A DNA stretch of 64,000 nt from Methylophilus methylotrophus DSM 46235 = ATCC 53528 (lineage in GTDB: Bacteria > Pseudomonadota > Gammaproteobacteria > Burkholderiales > Methylophilaceae). Location of the stretch: contig NZ_KB905145.1 in assembly GCF_000378225.1 (NCBI RefSeq), positions 62,001-126,000 of the forward strand, given 5' to 3'. The position numbers were made by a program, and so were the translations under genes. Position 1 is the stretch's first letter; each line of letters starts with the position of its first letter. Shown piece after piece: positions 29,552 to 38,231 of this stretch. Under the pieces are notes generated by a model. It did no database searches. It was not told the DNA's origin and worked only from the letters and a program-made list of their open reading frames with translations.

Positions 29552-31267
29552 TTGAATAGAAAATTAAAGCGCATCGGCCTGCTCAACTTGTTGGCGCTGG
29601 GCTACACCTCTCAGGTATTGGCGGGCGGGGTTTCTTTGCCAGATATTCAGAATATCCAGCAGAATTTGCCTAGACCGACTTTGCCGCAGCCAAACCCAAT
29701 TATCCAAGTCCCTGAAGAAACACCTGCACCGGAGAGAAAGCAGAAGAAATCCAGCCTCAAAATTGTGGTGAAAGCATTCAAATTTTCAGGCAACAAGCAA
29801 TTTTCAGATGAAGTGTTGGCTGCACAGATTGCATACCTCACCGGTCATGAAATCGGCATGCGTGAACTGAATGAGGCGGTGGGTACCATCCGTAATTATT
29901 ACCGCCAACGAGGTTATTTGCTGACACAAGTCTACCTGCCAACGCAAGACTTGCAGAAAACGACTGAGACAGAGGCAATCGTTGAGCTTTCCATTCTGGA
30001 AGGTACTTTGGGTGAGGTGAAAGCTGAAGTGGGCCAAGGTCTGGACCAAGCTTATTTCCAATCCCTGTCGGAATATGGCTTGAACAAGGGTGATGTGGTT
30101 AATGAACGCAATCTTGTACGTAACCTGATGGTCATGAACGGCTTGCCAGGCATACAGGTGACTTCGCAGCTTAACCCGGGTGAGGCTGTGGGTAGTTCTG
30201 ATATCGCGGTAGCTGTCGAACCGAGAACGAAATACAGTGGTTTTGTCAGTGCCAATAATTATGGTAACCGTTTTACAAATCGTGAAACCTTAGGTTTTGG
30301 CCTGGCGGTCAATAATCTCAATGGCCGTGGCGATCAGCTGGCTGTGGTGGGCAAAACATCTCGTGACGAGGGTCAGCGATCTCTTAGTAGCTTGTATTTT
30401 ACGCCTGTTGGCAGTGCAGGCACGATTATGAACCTTGCTTACAGCTATGTCGATTACAAGCTCGGTGGGGACTTCAAGCAGTTTGATGCCTCTGGCGACG
30501 CGCATTACTTTTACGGATCTTTAGAGCATCCATTGTTACGCGAAACTAAAAAAGGAATTGCGTTTAAAGTGGGCACTAACTATAAAATCCTGGATGACGA
30601 TGTCGATGCATTCGGTTTGAACAATCGTCGTGACATTAGCAACTTGGAAATAGGCCTGGTGGGTGACTGGATCAACGAGATTGGTAGTGTCGCTTATCAA
30701 TGGAGTTTCTTGGTCACTCAGGGTAATGTGAATTTCAAAGACTCTGTTGCAAAAACCAGTGACAGATCACAGCTTGATACACAAGGCAGTTTTATCAAGT
30801 GGAACTGGACCTCCAGTCGTACACAGATATTTGAAAATGGCGTGAACTGGATTGTGCGTGCTGATTATCAGGGGGCGGGAGATAATCTGGATATTGCAGA
30901 GCGTTTCGGGATCGGTGCGATCAACCGCTGGCGCCAGTTCTCTGAAATTCCAAGCCAGGCTGACCAGGGCTGGATGGTGGGGACAGATGTGCGTAGAACG
31001 TTTGTGACTACTGGTGCCGATGTCACGCCTTATATTCAATCTGTGACGCCATTTGCCTTTTATGATGTAGGCCGCGGCAAGCTGAATCACGACCCCGTTG
31101 GTAGCAGCGCATATGTCAGGTCTAACATGGTTGGCGTAGGTACAGACATCCAGTTCCCTGGACAATGGATTTTAACCACCACCTACACTCAGCAAAAACG
31201 GGATCTTGACGGTGCGGAAAGTAATACCGAGTACCAACTCTGGGCCCAATTAAGAAAAAATTTCTAG
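29552..31267 (+). CDS. Two-partner secretion outer-membrane transporter TpsB (ShlB/FhaC/HecB type)
   Basis: A 571-residue Omp85-superfamily protein. A signal peptide ends near AGG (about residue 25) and a Pro-rich segment follows. Two POTRA domains cover about 65-215 (VVKAFKFSGNKQFSDEVL, YYRQRGYLLTQVYLPTQDL). The rest is a 16-strand barrel ending with aromatic Phe, as outer-membrane proteins do. The start codon is TTG, placed by the GGGGAG ribosome site 5 bases upstream; no ATG fits. It exports the large TpsA protein encoded next. Confidence 0.93.
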   Translation: MNRKLKRIGLLNLLALGYTSQVLAGGVSLPDIQNIQQNLPRPTLPQPNPIIQVPEETPAPERKQKKSSLKIVVKAFKFSGNKQFSDEVLAAQIAYLTGHEIGMRELNEAVGTIRNYYRQRGYLLTQVYLPTQDLQKTTETEAIVELSILEGTLGEVKAEVGQGLDQAYFQSLSEYGLNKGDVVNERNLVRNLMVMNGLPGIQVTSQLNPGEAVGSSDIAVAVEPRTKYSGFVSANNYGNRFTNRETLGFGLAVNNLNGRGDQLAVVGKTSRDEGQRSLSSLYFTPVGSAGTIMNLAYSYVDYKLGGDFKQFDASGDAHYFYGSLEHPLLRETKKGIAFKVGTNYKILDDDVDAFGLNNRRDISNLEIGLVGDWINEIGSVAYQWSFLVTQGNVNFKDSVAKTSDRSQLDTQGSFIKWNWTSSRTQIFENGVNWIVRADYQGAGDNLDIAERFGIGAINRWRQFSEIPSQADQGWMVGTDVRRTFVTTGADVTPYIQSVTPFAFYDVGRGKLNHDPVGSSAYVRSNMVGVGTDIQFPGQWILTTTYTQQKRDLDGAESNTEYQLWAQLRKNF

Positions 31268-31336
31268 TTTTAAATCTGTAGCAAGCAATGATCTGGGTAG
31301 AAGCCTGGACATATAAAAAAGTAGTCTGCGTGGGTG

Positions 31337-31368
31337 AGGCTTAATCCAATTGGAGTTGGATTAAGCCT
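31337..31368. other. 13-bp perfect hairpin between tpsB and tpsA
   Basis: AGGCTTAATCCAA and TTGGATTAAGCCT pair perfectly around a TTGGAG loop, 70 bases after the tpsB stop. No T-run follows, so it may be an RNA processing or stability element that lets tpsA be expressed at a different level from tpsB. Confidence 0.6.
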
Positions 31369-31383
31369 AGGTGGTATTAGTCA

Positions 31384-31484
31384 TAGTGGGCTACATACAA
31401 AAATAATTTCCTGAAGCAAAATCACATACATATTCAGGAATAGAGAGAAGTGATGGTAACCCACTGGTCTTGGACGATCAGTGG
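31384..31484 (+). promoter_or_regulatory. Structured leader of tpsA with competing pairings
   Basis: AGTGGGCTAC (31384-31393) can pair with GTAACCCACT (31456-31465), enclosing an inner TTCCTGAA / TTCAGGAA stem (31407-31414 with 31432-31439). The same CCACT bases can instead pair as CCACTG (31461-31466) with CAGTGG (31479-31484). The two folds exclude each other, as in leaders that switch. The ribosome site AAAGGAG is at 31498-31504. No known riboswitch class is recognised. Confidence 0.4.
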
Positions 31485-31511
31485 CGTTTATTAATCTAAA
31501 GGAGAAGTGTC

Positions 31512-34500
31512 ATGAAAGCAGCATCCTTAAACCATGTTTATCGTCTGGTCTGGAGCAAGCTCCAGGAGGCTTGGGTACCCGTTGCAGAAACGACCACTGC
31601 ACATGGTAAATCGAGTGTTAACGGCCAAGTGAGTGAAATAAAAAATCCAGTGGCAAGTGGTATTTTGGATGCTTCTCTTACATCCTCGACCAAATGGCGC
31701 TTTGTTGTTGCAAGTGCATTTGCGGCTGCAATCATGCCATTCTCTTCAATGGCCGACAACAATGTCGTTGCGGGAGTGGTTGCAGGTGATCTGACAGTTA
31801 AAGACATCAGCGATACTCACACGCAATATATCCATACAGCCAACGTCAATATTGTGGATTTCTACAAGTTTGGCGTCATGAAAGGTCATCAGCTAGATGT
31901 GGTCATGCCTGATGCCGCCAGAGCCCTTTACCGCGTGATTGGTAACAGTCAGTCAGAAATTATGGGGACTCTGAATTCCAACGGTAGCCTGTTCCTGATT
32001 AACCAGAACGGTATCCTGTTTGGCCAAGGTTCTGAAGTGAACGTTGGTAATATTGTGGCTTCATCTTTGAATATTTCTAATGAAGCATTTTTGCAAGGAA
32101 ATTATCAATTCACAGCAGGCAACTTGGTTGGCAATATCGAAAACCGTGGTGTGATTAAAACTCAAAATGAAGGCTATATTGTCCTATTGGGTAACACGGT
32201 TGATAACAGTGGCACACTTGTTGCCAGCAATGGCAGTGTGGTGCTTGGTTCTGCACAAACAGCAACCCTGGACTTTTTTGGTAACGGTTTGGTAAAAGCC
32301 AAATTGTCTGGCGATGCACTCGAAGCGACCATTAAAAACAGCGGCAATATTTATGCAGATGGTGGCGTTGTACAAATGGCGACCAACGCACGTGCGGCTG
32401 CCATTAACATTTCCGGCATTGTTGAAGCTAATCAGCTGGTTGAACGTGACGGCATGATCCGTCTCGAAGGTGGCGATAACGCTAAGGTGCAAGTCACTGG
32501 CCAGCTGATTGCAAAAGGTGAGAACACGACAGGCGGTACGATTGAGGTGACTGGTGAACAAGTTGCTCTTCTGGATGGCGCAGTGCTGGATGCTTCCGGC
32601 GACACAGGCGGCGGTAAGGTGCTGGTGGGTGGTGATTACCAAGGTAAAAACGACGCTGTCTATAACTCCAGAACTACCTATATTGCTCAGGGCGCTACCA
32701 TCAAGGCTGATGCCTTACAACAAGGTGATGGCGGTAAAGTGATCGTTTGGGCAGATGATCTGACCCGTTACTACGGCAGCATTTCTGCACAAGGGGGCGT
32801 CGCTGGCGGAAATGGTGGTTTTGTTGAAGTTTCAGGTAAAGAGTATTTGGACTTCTACGGAAAGGTTAATCTAACAGCTGCAAATGGTTTAGGGGGGACT
32901 CTCCTCCTTGATCCAACAAATATTATTTTAGGCAATACGTCGTCTATGATCCCAAGTGATGTTGCTGGGCCTGATGTGGCATTTGCTGATAATACAGGCG
33001 GCGCAACCACTCGGATAAATGTTAATGACGTACAAGGGTTTAATGAACTGTTCTTACAGGCAGAAAATGACATCACTGTCGAGAGTGCGATTTCAATGAC
33101 TAAAGCGTTTGGCAGCATCCGATTTGTTGCCAAAAATGATATTAATGTCAATGCCAATATCAAATCTGGATTCTTTGGCTATGTTGATTTGCAAGCAGAT
33201 TCAGATAATTCAGGCGCGGGCAATATCAATATCAAAGCAAATACAAATATTACCGGCGGTTCAGGCGGGGTTGCCCTCTCAGCTGTGAATATCACTCAGA
33301 CTTCAGGTAGCATCAATACCAACCAATTGTATGGGGGTGCAGTGAAAATAGATGCCAAGGGTGATGTCAATCTTGGAGCAACTAATATTAATACTAACGG
33401 TAAGGCGCTTGGCCCGATTGCTGGCGTGACTGGTGGTGATGTTGAGATCAATGCAAAAAGCTTAACTATGACGGGCAGTATTAATACCGTTGGTAGTGCC
33501 TCAAATCTTACTAGCGAAAGCGGTGGTCGAGGCGGTAATGTGACGATTACCACGAAGGATGGCGACATGGTTGTCGGTAACATTACAACAGGGGCAGGCG
33601 ATGCTGGCTTGACTTCGACTAGCGACCAGGTATCAGGCAGCGTGAATTTGACTAGTGCTAAAGGTAGCATCAACACCGGTAATGTGAACACGAATGGCGG
33701 TTTTAATAGTTTTGGTGGCAAAGTTGCAATGAATGCTGCGGGCGAAATTAAAACTGGAGACATCAACACCAGTGCGGGTACAGTCAGAAGCAATACGGAT
33801 GGGAAGACTGCAGGGGATATAAACATTAAAGCTGGTGGTAGCTTAACTGTCGGTACGTTGACTGCAAAAGGCGCTGATGGTCGTGGTGCTAACCAGTTTG
33901 GTGGTGATGCTGGTGCTGTTACCTTACTGGCAGAAACCGGTGATGTTACGGTTGGCGCAGTCGACAACAGAGGAGGGGCTAAAACCGGTAATAGGACTGA
34001 AGGAAGTGCAGCGGTTGTATTTATTCGAGCTGGTAATGATGTGATTCAAAAAGGTAATATCGTGACGTCCAGCAAATCTCATGATGCAGTTACATTAGTT
34101 GCGGGCCGTGGATACAAAAATACTGGTAATTTTGGTATCACGACTGGTACTGGTGGTCGCTGGCTCATCTACTCAGCCTCTCCTGATTTTGGTACTCGTG
34201 GAGCAGCCATTTTCAATGGTTACAACTTCAAACAGTATGGTGTGACTTATGACGGTGTAAAAAATGGTACTGAGCAAATAAACCTGGCTGCAACTGGTAA
34301 TGGTTTGATTTATTCAGAGAAGGTTGAAATCACACCAAGACTGACTGGCGATGCAACCAAAGTTTATGACACTACAACAGTTGCCGATATTTCTGGTTTA
34401 GGTTTGGTGACTGAAGGTCGCGATGGAGATATCATCACCTACACTAAGATTGTCAGCGCGTCATATGATGACAAGAATGTGGGTGTAGATAAGCTGGTTA

Positions 34501-35117
34501 CTACTAATCCGTTATCTATTGTCAGTGTTTCAAATACAGGCAGAGCTGTGTATGGGTATACGCTCAAAACCGAGCAAGCAACTGGTAATGTTGGTGTAAT
34601 TACGCCTGCTAATATTTTTGCTGTGACGGGTATTACGGCTAATGACAAGCTATTTGATGGCAATGTACTTGCCACGTTAAATACAGGTGCTGCAACATTT
34701 AATGGTCGTTTAGGCACGGATCAGCTGACGGTTGCGACAGCAAATGGCCAGTTCCTGGATAGCGCTGTTGGTAATGATAAACCGGTATTTATTTCTGATA
34801 TCACTTTAGGAGGTGCTGATGCTGGTAATTACCAATTACTGAGTAATACCGGAGAAACAACAGCAAGTATTTTGCCATTGCCGACTACGCCAACAACAGG
34901 ATTAGCATCGCCGCGTGATGATGCCGGCTTGGGTGGCTTGATTCCAAACAACCCCGTATTGAATACGATGTTAATCGTTTCTCTGAACCCTGCTGCTGGT
35001 GATGAGGAAGATCTGGATGCGGTGGCTTGCCCAACGCCTGAAGATCGGTTGGGTGCGACACCAATCTTGAGTTCTGGCGTGAAGTTGCCAGATGGCGTGA
35101 ACTCAAATTGTATTTAA
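31512..35117 (+). CDS. Large exoprotein TpsA, filamentous haemagglutinin / HMW-type
   Basis: A 1201-residue secreted protein. Residues 6-25 match the ESPR extended signal motif (LNHVYRLVWSKLQEAWVPV). A hydrophobic core at 62-80 ends SSMA. The TPS secretion domain follows, with NSNGSLFLINQNGILFG near 155. Then comes a long beta-helix-like region rich in Gly, Asn, Thr and Val, followed by two YDG-type repeats (about 935-1010 and 1030-1120, with KVYDTT and KLFDGN). Only two cysteines are seen, Cys1173 and Cys1200, next to the C-terminus. This recalls the disulfide anchor that holds HMW1 adhesin to its TpsB. Adhesion or biofilm formation is likely but unproven. Confidence 0.92.
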   Translation: MKAASLNHVYRLVWSKLQEAWVPVAETTTAHGKSSVNGQVSEIKNPVASGILDASLTSSTKWRFVVASAFAAAIMPFSSMADNNVVAGVVAGDLTVKDISDTHTQYIHTANVNIVDFYKFGVMKGHQLDVVMPDAARALYRVIGNSQSEIMGTLNSNGSLFLINQNGILFGQGSEVNVGNIVASSLNISNEAFLQGNYQFTAGNLVGNIENRGVIKTQNEGYIVLLGNTVDNSGTLVASNGSVVLGSAQTATLDFFGNGLVKAKLSGDALEATIKNSGNIYADGGVVQMATNARAAAINISGIVEANQLVERDGMIRLEGGDNAKVQVTGQLIAKGENTTGGTIEVTGEQVALLDGAVLDASGDTGGGKVLVGGDYQGKNDAVYNSRTTYIAQGATIKADALQQGDGGKVIVWADDLTRYYGSISAQGGVAGGNGGFVEVSGKEYLDFYGKVNLTAANGLGGTLLLDPTNIILGNTSSMIPSDVAGPDVAFADNTGGATTRINVNDVQGFNELFLQAENDITVESAISMTKAFGSIRFVAKNDINVNANIKSGFFGYVDLQADSDNSGAGNINIKANTNITGGSGGVALSAVNITQTSGSINTNQLYGGAVKIDAKGDVNLGATNINTNGKALGPIAGVTGGDVEINAKSLTMTGSINTVGSASNLTSESGGRGGNVTITTKDGDMVVGNITTGAGDAGLTSTSDQVSGSVNLTSAKGSINTGNVNTNGGFNSFGGKVAMNAAGEIKTGDINTSAGTVRSNTDGKTAGDINIKAGGSLTVGTLTAKGADGRGANQFGGDAGAVTLLAETGDVTVGAVDNRGGAKTGNRTEGSAAVVFIRAGNDVIQKGNIVTSSKSHDAVTLVAGRGYKNTGNFGITTGTGGRWLIYSASPDFGTRGAAIFNGYNFKQYGVTYDGVKNGTEQINLAATGNGLIYSEKVEITPRLTGDATKVYDTTTVADISGLGLVTEGRDGDIITYTKIVSASYDDKNVGVDKLVTTNPLSIVSVSNTGRAVYGYTLKTEQATGNVGVITPANIFAVTGITANDKLFDGNVLATLNTGAATFNGRLGTDQLTVATANGQFLDSAVGNDKPVFISDITLGGADAGNYQLLSNTGETTASILPLPTTPTTGLASPRDDAGLGGLIPNNPVLNTMLIVSLNPAAGDEEDLDAVACPTPEDRLGATPILSSGVKLPDGVNSNCI

Positions 35118-35128
35118 TTTCCTGAACG

Positions 35129-35167
35129 AAACAAAAGCCGGACAGTTGTCCGGCTTTTGTTTTTTTA
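35129..35167 (+). terminator. Strong terminator after tpsA
   Basis: A 16-bp perfect stem (AAACAAAAGCCGGACA with its complement) with a GT loop ends in a T-run, 11 bases after the tpsA stop. Confidence 0.93.
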
Positions 35168-35222
35168 ACGAATAATGTTTTGTATTCGCCAGCACACCAA
35201 GTAAAATAATGGTGATTCGTTT

Positions 35223-35296
35223 GCGGCTGTAGTTCAATGGTAGAACGCCAGCTTCCCAAGCTTGATACGCGGGTTCGATTCCCGTCAGCCGCTCCA
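35223..35296 (+). tRNA. tRNA-Gly (anticodon CCC)
   Basis: A full cloverleaf can be drawn: acceptor GCGGCTG with CAGCCGC, D arm GTTC-GAAC, anticodon loop TTCCCAA (anticodon CCC, reading GGG), T arm with TTCGATT, and an encoded CCA end. The anticodon stem has one C-T mismatch. The thiD ribosome site begins at the last base of CCA, so the tRNA and thiD are probably on one transcript. Confidence 0.95.
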
Positions 35297-35306
35297 AAGG
35301 ATTTTC

Positions 35307-36164
35307 ATGGCCAATACTCCTCCAACCGTTCTTACATTTGCAGCAACAGACCCTAGTACAGGTGCAGGTGTTCAAGCAGATATCATGGCCCTCTCCAGTA
35401 TTGGGTGTTATCCGCTTTCAGTGATCACCGGCATCACCGTGCAAGATACCGTAGGTGTGGAAAGCGTAATGCCGCTGGATGCCGACTGGATCAATGAACA
35501 GGCCAGGACAATCCTGGAAGATGTTTCAGTCAGCGCATTCAAACTGGGATTGCTCGGCAGTGTAGAAAATGTGGCTGTAATTGCAGAAATCGTGGCTGAT
35601 TACCCTGATGTGCCTTTGATCATAGATCCGATATTGGCTTCAGGGCGCGGAGACGAGCTCTCTAACGAAGAAATGCAGGCAGCCATGTGTGAGTTGCTGT
35701 TTCCGCAGGCCACACTCATCACACCCAACAGCTTGGAAGCGCGCCGTCTGGCTTATTATGATGAAAGCGATGAAGTGAAGCACAGTTCGCTTGAAGAATG
35801 CGCTTTGCGTTTGCTAGGCATGGGCTCAGAGTATGTGATGATTACCGGTACCCATGAGCGCTCAAATGACGTGGTGAATAGTCTCTATGGTTTGCAAAAT
35901 GGTACGCCAGGACTGATCAAGGATTATCACTGGGAACGTTTGCCAGGCAGTTATCATGGCTCTGGCTGTACGCTGACCAGTGCGATTACCGCTTGCCTGG
36001 CACATGGATTGACTATGGAAGAAGCCGTGCACGAGGCGCAAGAGTTCACCTGGCAAACCTTGCGTCACGCCTTCCGCCCTGGTATGGGTCAATTTATTCC
36101 AGACCGGTTCTTCTGGGCACGCGAATCAGACGTGCAGGAAAAAGCCAGTGAGCTTCAGCATTAA
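35307..36164 (+). CDS. thiD: Hydroxymethylpyrimidine / phosphomethylpyrimidine kinase ThiD
   Basis: A 285-residue ribokinase-fold enzyme that phosphorylates HMP and HMP-P for thiamine synthesis. The motifs TFAATDPSTGAGVQAD near the N-terminus and LPGSYHGSGCTLTSAI near residue 215 (anion hole and catalytic Cys/Asp region) are clear. The start is the ATG at 35307 after AAAGGA; an earlier in-frame ATG at 35262 falls inside the tRNA. No TPP riboswitch is present between the tRNA and the gene. thiE overlaps its 3' end. Confidence 0.95.
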   Translation: MANTPPTVLTFAATDPSTGAGVQADIMALSSIGCYPLSVITGITVQDTVGVESVMPLDADWINEQARTILEDVSVSAFKLGLLGSVENVAVIAEIVADYPDVPLIIDPILASGRGDELSNEEMQAAMCELLFPQATLITPNSLEARRLAYYDESDEVKHSSLEECALRLLGMGSEYVMITGTHERSNDVVNSLYGLQNGTPGLIKDYHWERLPGSYHGSGCTLTSAITACLAHGLTMEEAVHEAQEFTWQTLRHAFRPGMGQFIPDRFFWARESDVQEKASELQH

Positions 36165-36774
36165 CGGTTTATACCTGGTCACGCCCGATTGTGACGACAC
36201 TGAACTGCTTTGCGCAAAAATAACCCAAGCCTTACAAGGCGGTGTATCTCTGGTGCAATATCGGCATAAAACTGCCAATGACGCCTTACGACTGAAGCAG
36301 GCAGCAGCCCTCCTTGCGATTTGCCGCTCTGCCAATGTCCCATTGCTGATCAATGATCATGTCGCGCTGGCAGCCGAAATCGATGCAGATGGTGTGCATG
36401 TCGGCCAGCATGATAGTGCCATTGCGGACGCGCGTGCCCTGCTTGGTGAACAAAAAATGATTGGCGCCTCATGCTATAACCGCTTCGAACTGGCCGAGCA
36501 AGCGCAAGCTGCCGGTGCAGATTATGTCGCTTTTGGTGCCTGTTACCCGTCCCCCACCAAACCGAATGCACCGAGAGCAACGCCTGACTTGTTTACACTT
36601 GCCATGCAGTCACTCTCTGTGCCAGTGGTGGGCATTGGCGGCATCACTCTGGAAAACGCGCGTCCATTAATCACCGCAGGTGCCCATGCGCTGGCCGTAA
36701 TTACCGATATTTTCCAGGCCGGTGATGTCGCTGCACGTTGCCGCCAGTATCAATCTTTATTTGCCCAAAATTGA
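36148..36774 (+). CDS. thiE: Thiamine-phosphate synthase ThiE
   Basis: A 208-residue TIM-barrel enzyme that joins HMP-PP and thiazole phosphate. It shows VQYRHK, LINDHVALAAEIDADGVHVGQ and the phosphate-binding GIGGI segment. The start is GTG, overlapping thiD by 17 bases, so translation is likely coupled. The order thiD-thiE completes the joining branch of thiamine synthesis. Confidence 0.95.
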   Translation: MSFSINGLYLVTPDCDDTELLCAKITQALQGGVSLVQYRHKTANDALRLKQAAALLAICRSANVPLLINDHVALAAEIDADGVHVGQHDSAIADARALLGEQKMIGASCYNRFELAEQAQAAGADYVAFGACYPSPTKPNAPRATPDLFTLAMQSLSVPVVGIGGITLENARPLITAGAHALAVITDIFQAGDVAARCRQYQSLFAQN

Positions 36775-36845
36775 GCCGTCATTCCTGCCGCTCTACCAGG
36801 CGTTGTTTGGTAAAATGCCTGCGTTAATCTGATTTGGTAAAGTTT

Positions 36846-38216
36846 ATGCATATTCACATCCTAGGTATTTGTGGCACTTTTATGGGCGGCATCGCCGTCC
36901 TGGCCAAAGCGGCTGGACATCGTGTCACCGGCTGTGATGCTAACGTTTACCCGCCCATGAGTACTCAGCTAGAGGCACAGGGCATAGAGCTCATTGAAGG
37001 TTTTGATCCTTCGCAGACCAGTCTGAATCCTGATATCTACGTCATAGGCAATGTGGTGACACGTGGCAATCCGCTCATGGAAGAAATCCTCAACCAGGGT
37101 TTGCCTTATATTTCTGGTCCGCAATGGCTGGCCGAGAATGTGCTGAAAGGCAAATGGGTGCTGGCTGTGGCAGGTACGCACGGCAAGACGACGACTGCCT
37201 CCATGTTGGCGTGGGTACTCGAATATGCAGGCCTGGCACCAGGATTCCTGATTGGGGGCGTCCCGGAAAACTTTGGTGTTTCTGCCCGTTTACCGCAAAC
37301 GCCCAGGCAGGATCCCAAATCAGTTTCACCATTTTTTGTGATCGAAGCAGACGAATACGATACGGCTTTCTTCGACAAGCGTTCCAAGTTTGTGCATTAC
37401 CGCCCACGCACGGCCGTACTCAATAACCTCGAATTCGACCACGCCGATATTTTTGAAGACCTGGCAGCGATTGAAAAACAGTTCCACCACCTGGTGCGCA
37501 CTGTGCCTCAACAAGGGCTTGTGGTTGCCAACCAGCAGGATAGCCTGGATCGCGTGATTGCGCGTGGGTGCTGGAGTGGCTTGGAACGCATAGATACTGC
37601 CAGTGGCTGGCAGGTGCAAAATGTGGATGCACAAGGCCGATTTGATGTGTATTTTAATGGCGAACGCCAGGGTAACGTGAGCTGGGAATTGCTCGGTGAG
37701 CATAACCGCAGCAATGCACTGGCCGTGATTGCCGCCGCACGTCATGTCGGTGTTGCGCCATGTATTGCTATCGAGGCGTTAAGTGAGTTCAAAAACGTCA
37801 AACGCCGCATGGAAATCAAGGGTGTTGCCAAAGAGGTGACGGTGTATGACGATTTCGCTCATCACCCGACAGCGATTGCCACGACTGTGGCTGGTTTGCG
37901 TGCCAAAGTCGGCACGGCTAGAATCCTGGCCGTGCTCGAGCCGCGGTCTAACACCATGAAACTGGGTGTGATGAAAGACGCCCTGCCCGACAGTCTCAAA
38001 GATGCCGATGCTGTATTTTGTTATGCAAACAACTTGGGCTGGGATGCCGCCGCTGCTTTGGCGCCCATCCAGCATAAGGCAAAAACATTTGATGACTTGG
38101 GACAGCTGGTGGCGGCCGTCACTGCCATGGCGACACCGGGTGATCATGTGCTGGTGATGAGTAATGGCGGTTTTGGCGGAGTACACCAGAAACTGTTGCT
38201 GGCCTTGCAGGAATAA
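36846..38216 (+). CDS. mpl: UDP-MurNAc : L-Ala-gamma-D-Glu-meso-DAP ligase Mpl
   Basis: A 456-residue Mur-ligase family enzyme that recycles the murein tripeptide onto UDP-MurNAc. It begins MHIHILGICGTFMGGIA, typical of Mpl rather than MurC. The ATP loop is GTHGKTTTASM near residue 110, and EADEYDTAFFDKRSKF is characteristic of Mpl. The start was set at the ATG at 36846; an upstream TTG (36834) is possible. It fits with the AmpG-like muropeptide permease at the other end of the window. Confidence 0.95.
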   Translation: MHIHILGICGTFMGGIAVLAKAAGHRVTGCDANVYPPMSTQLEAQGIELIEGFDPSQTSLNPDIYVIGNVVTRGNPLMEEILNQGLPYISGPQWLAENVLKGKWVLAVAGTHGKTTTASMLAWVLEYAGLAPGFLIGGVPENFGVSARLPQTPRQDPKSVSPFFVIEADEYDTAFFDKRSKFVHYRPRTAVLNNLEFDHADIFEDLAAIEKQFHHLVRTVPQQGLVVANQQDSLDRVIARGCWSGLERIDTASGWQVQNVDAQGRFDVYFNGERQGNVSWELLGEHNRSNALAVIAAARHVGVAPCIAIEALSEFKNVKRRMEIKGVAKEVTVYDDFAHHPTAIATTVAGLRAKVGTARILAVLEPRSNTMKLGVMKDALPDSLKDADAVFCYANNLGWDAAAALAPIQHKAKTFDDLGQLVAAVTAMATPGDHVLVMSNGGFGGVHQKLLLALQE

Positions 38217-38231
38217 GCAGGCAGGCCAGCG

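Noticed and set aside
31268-31511. A c-di-GMP (GEMM) or other known riboswitch before tpsA
   Set aside because: The conserved GEMM blocks are absent; only generic hairpins are seen, so it was reported as an unclassified structured leader.
35160-35307. TPP riboswitch upstream of thiD
   Set aside because: The space is filled by the tpsA terminator and a tRNA; no THI-box motif such as CTGAGA is present.
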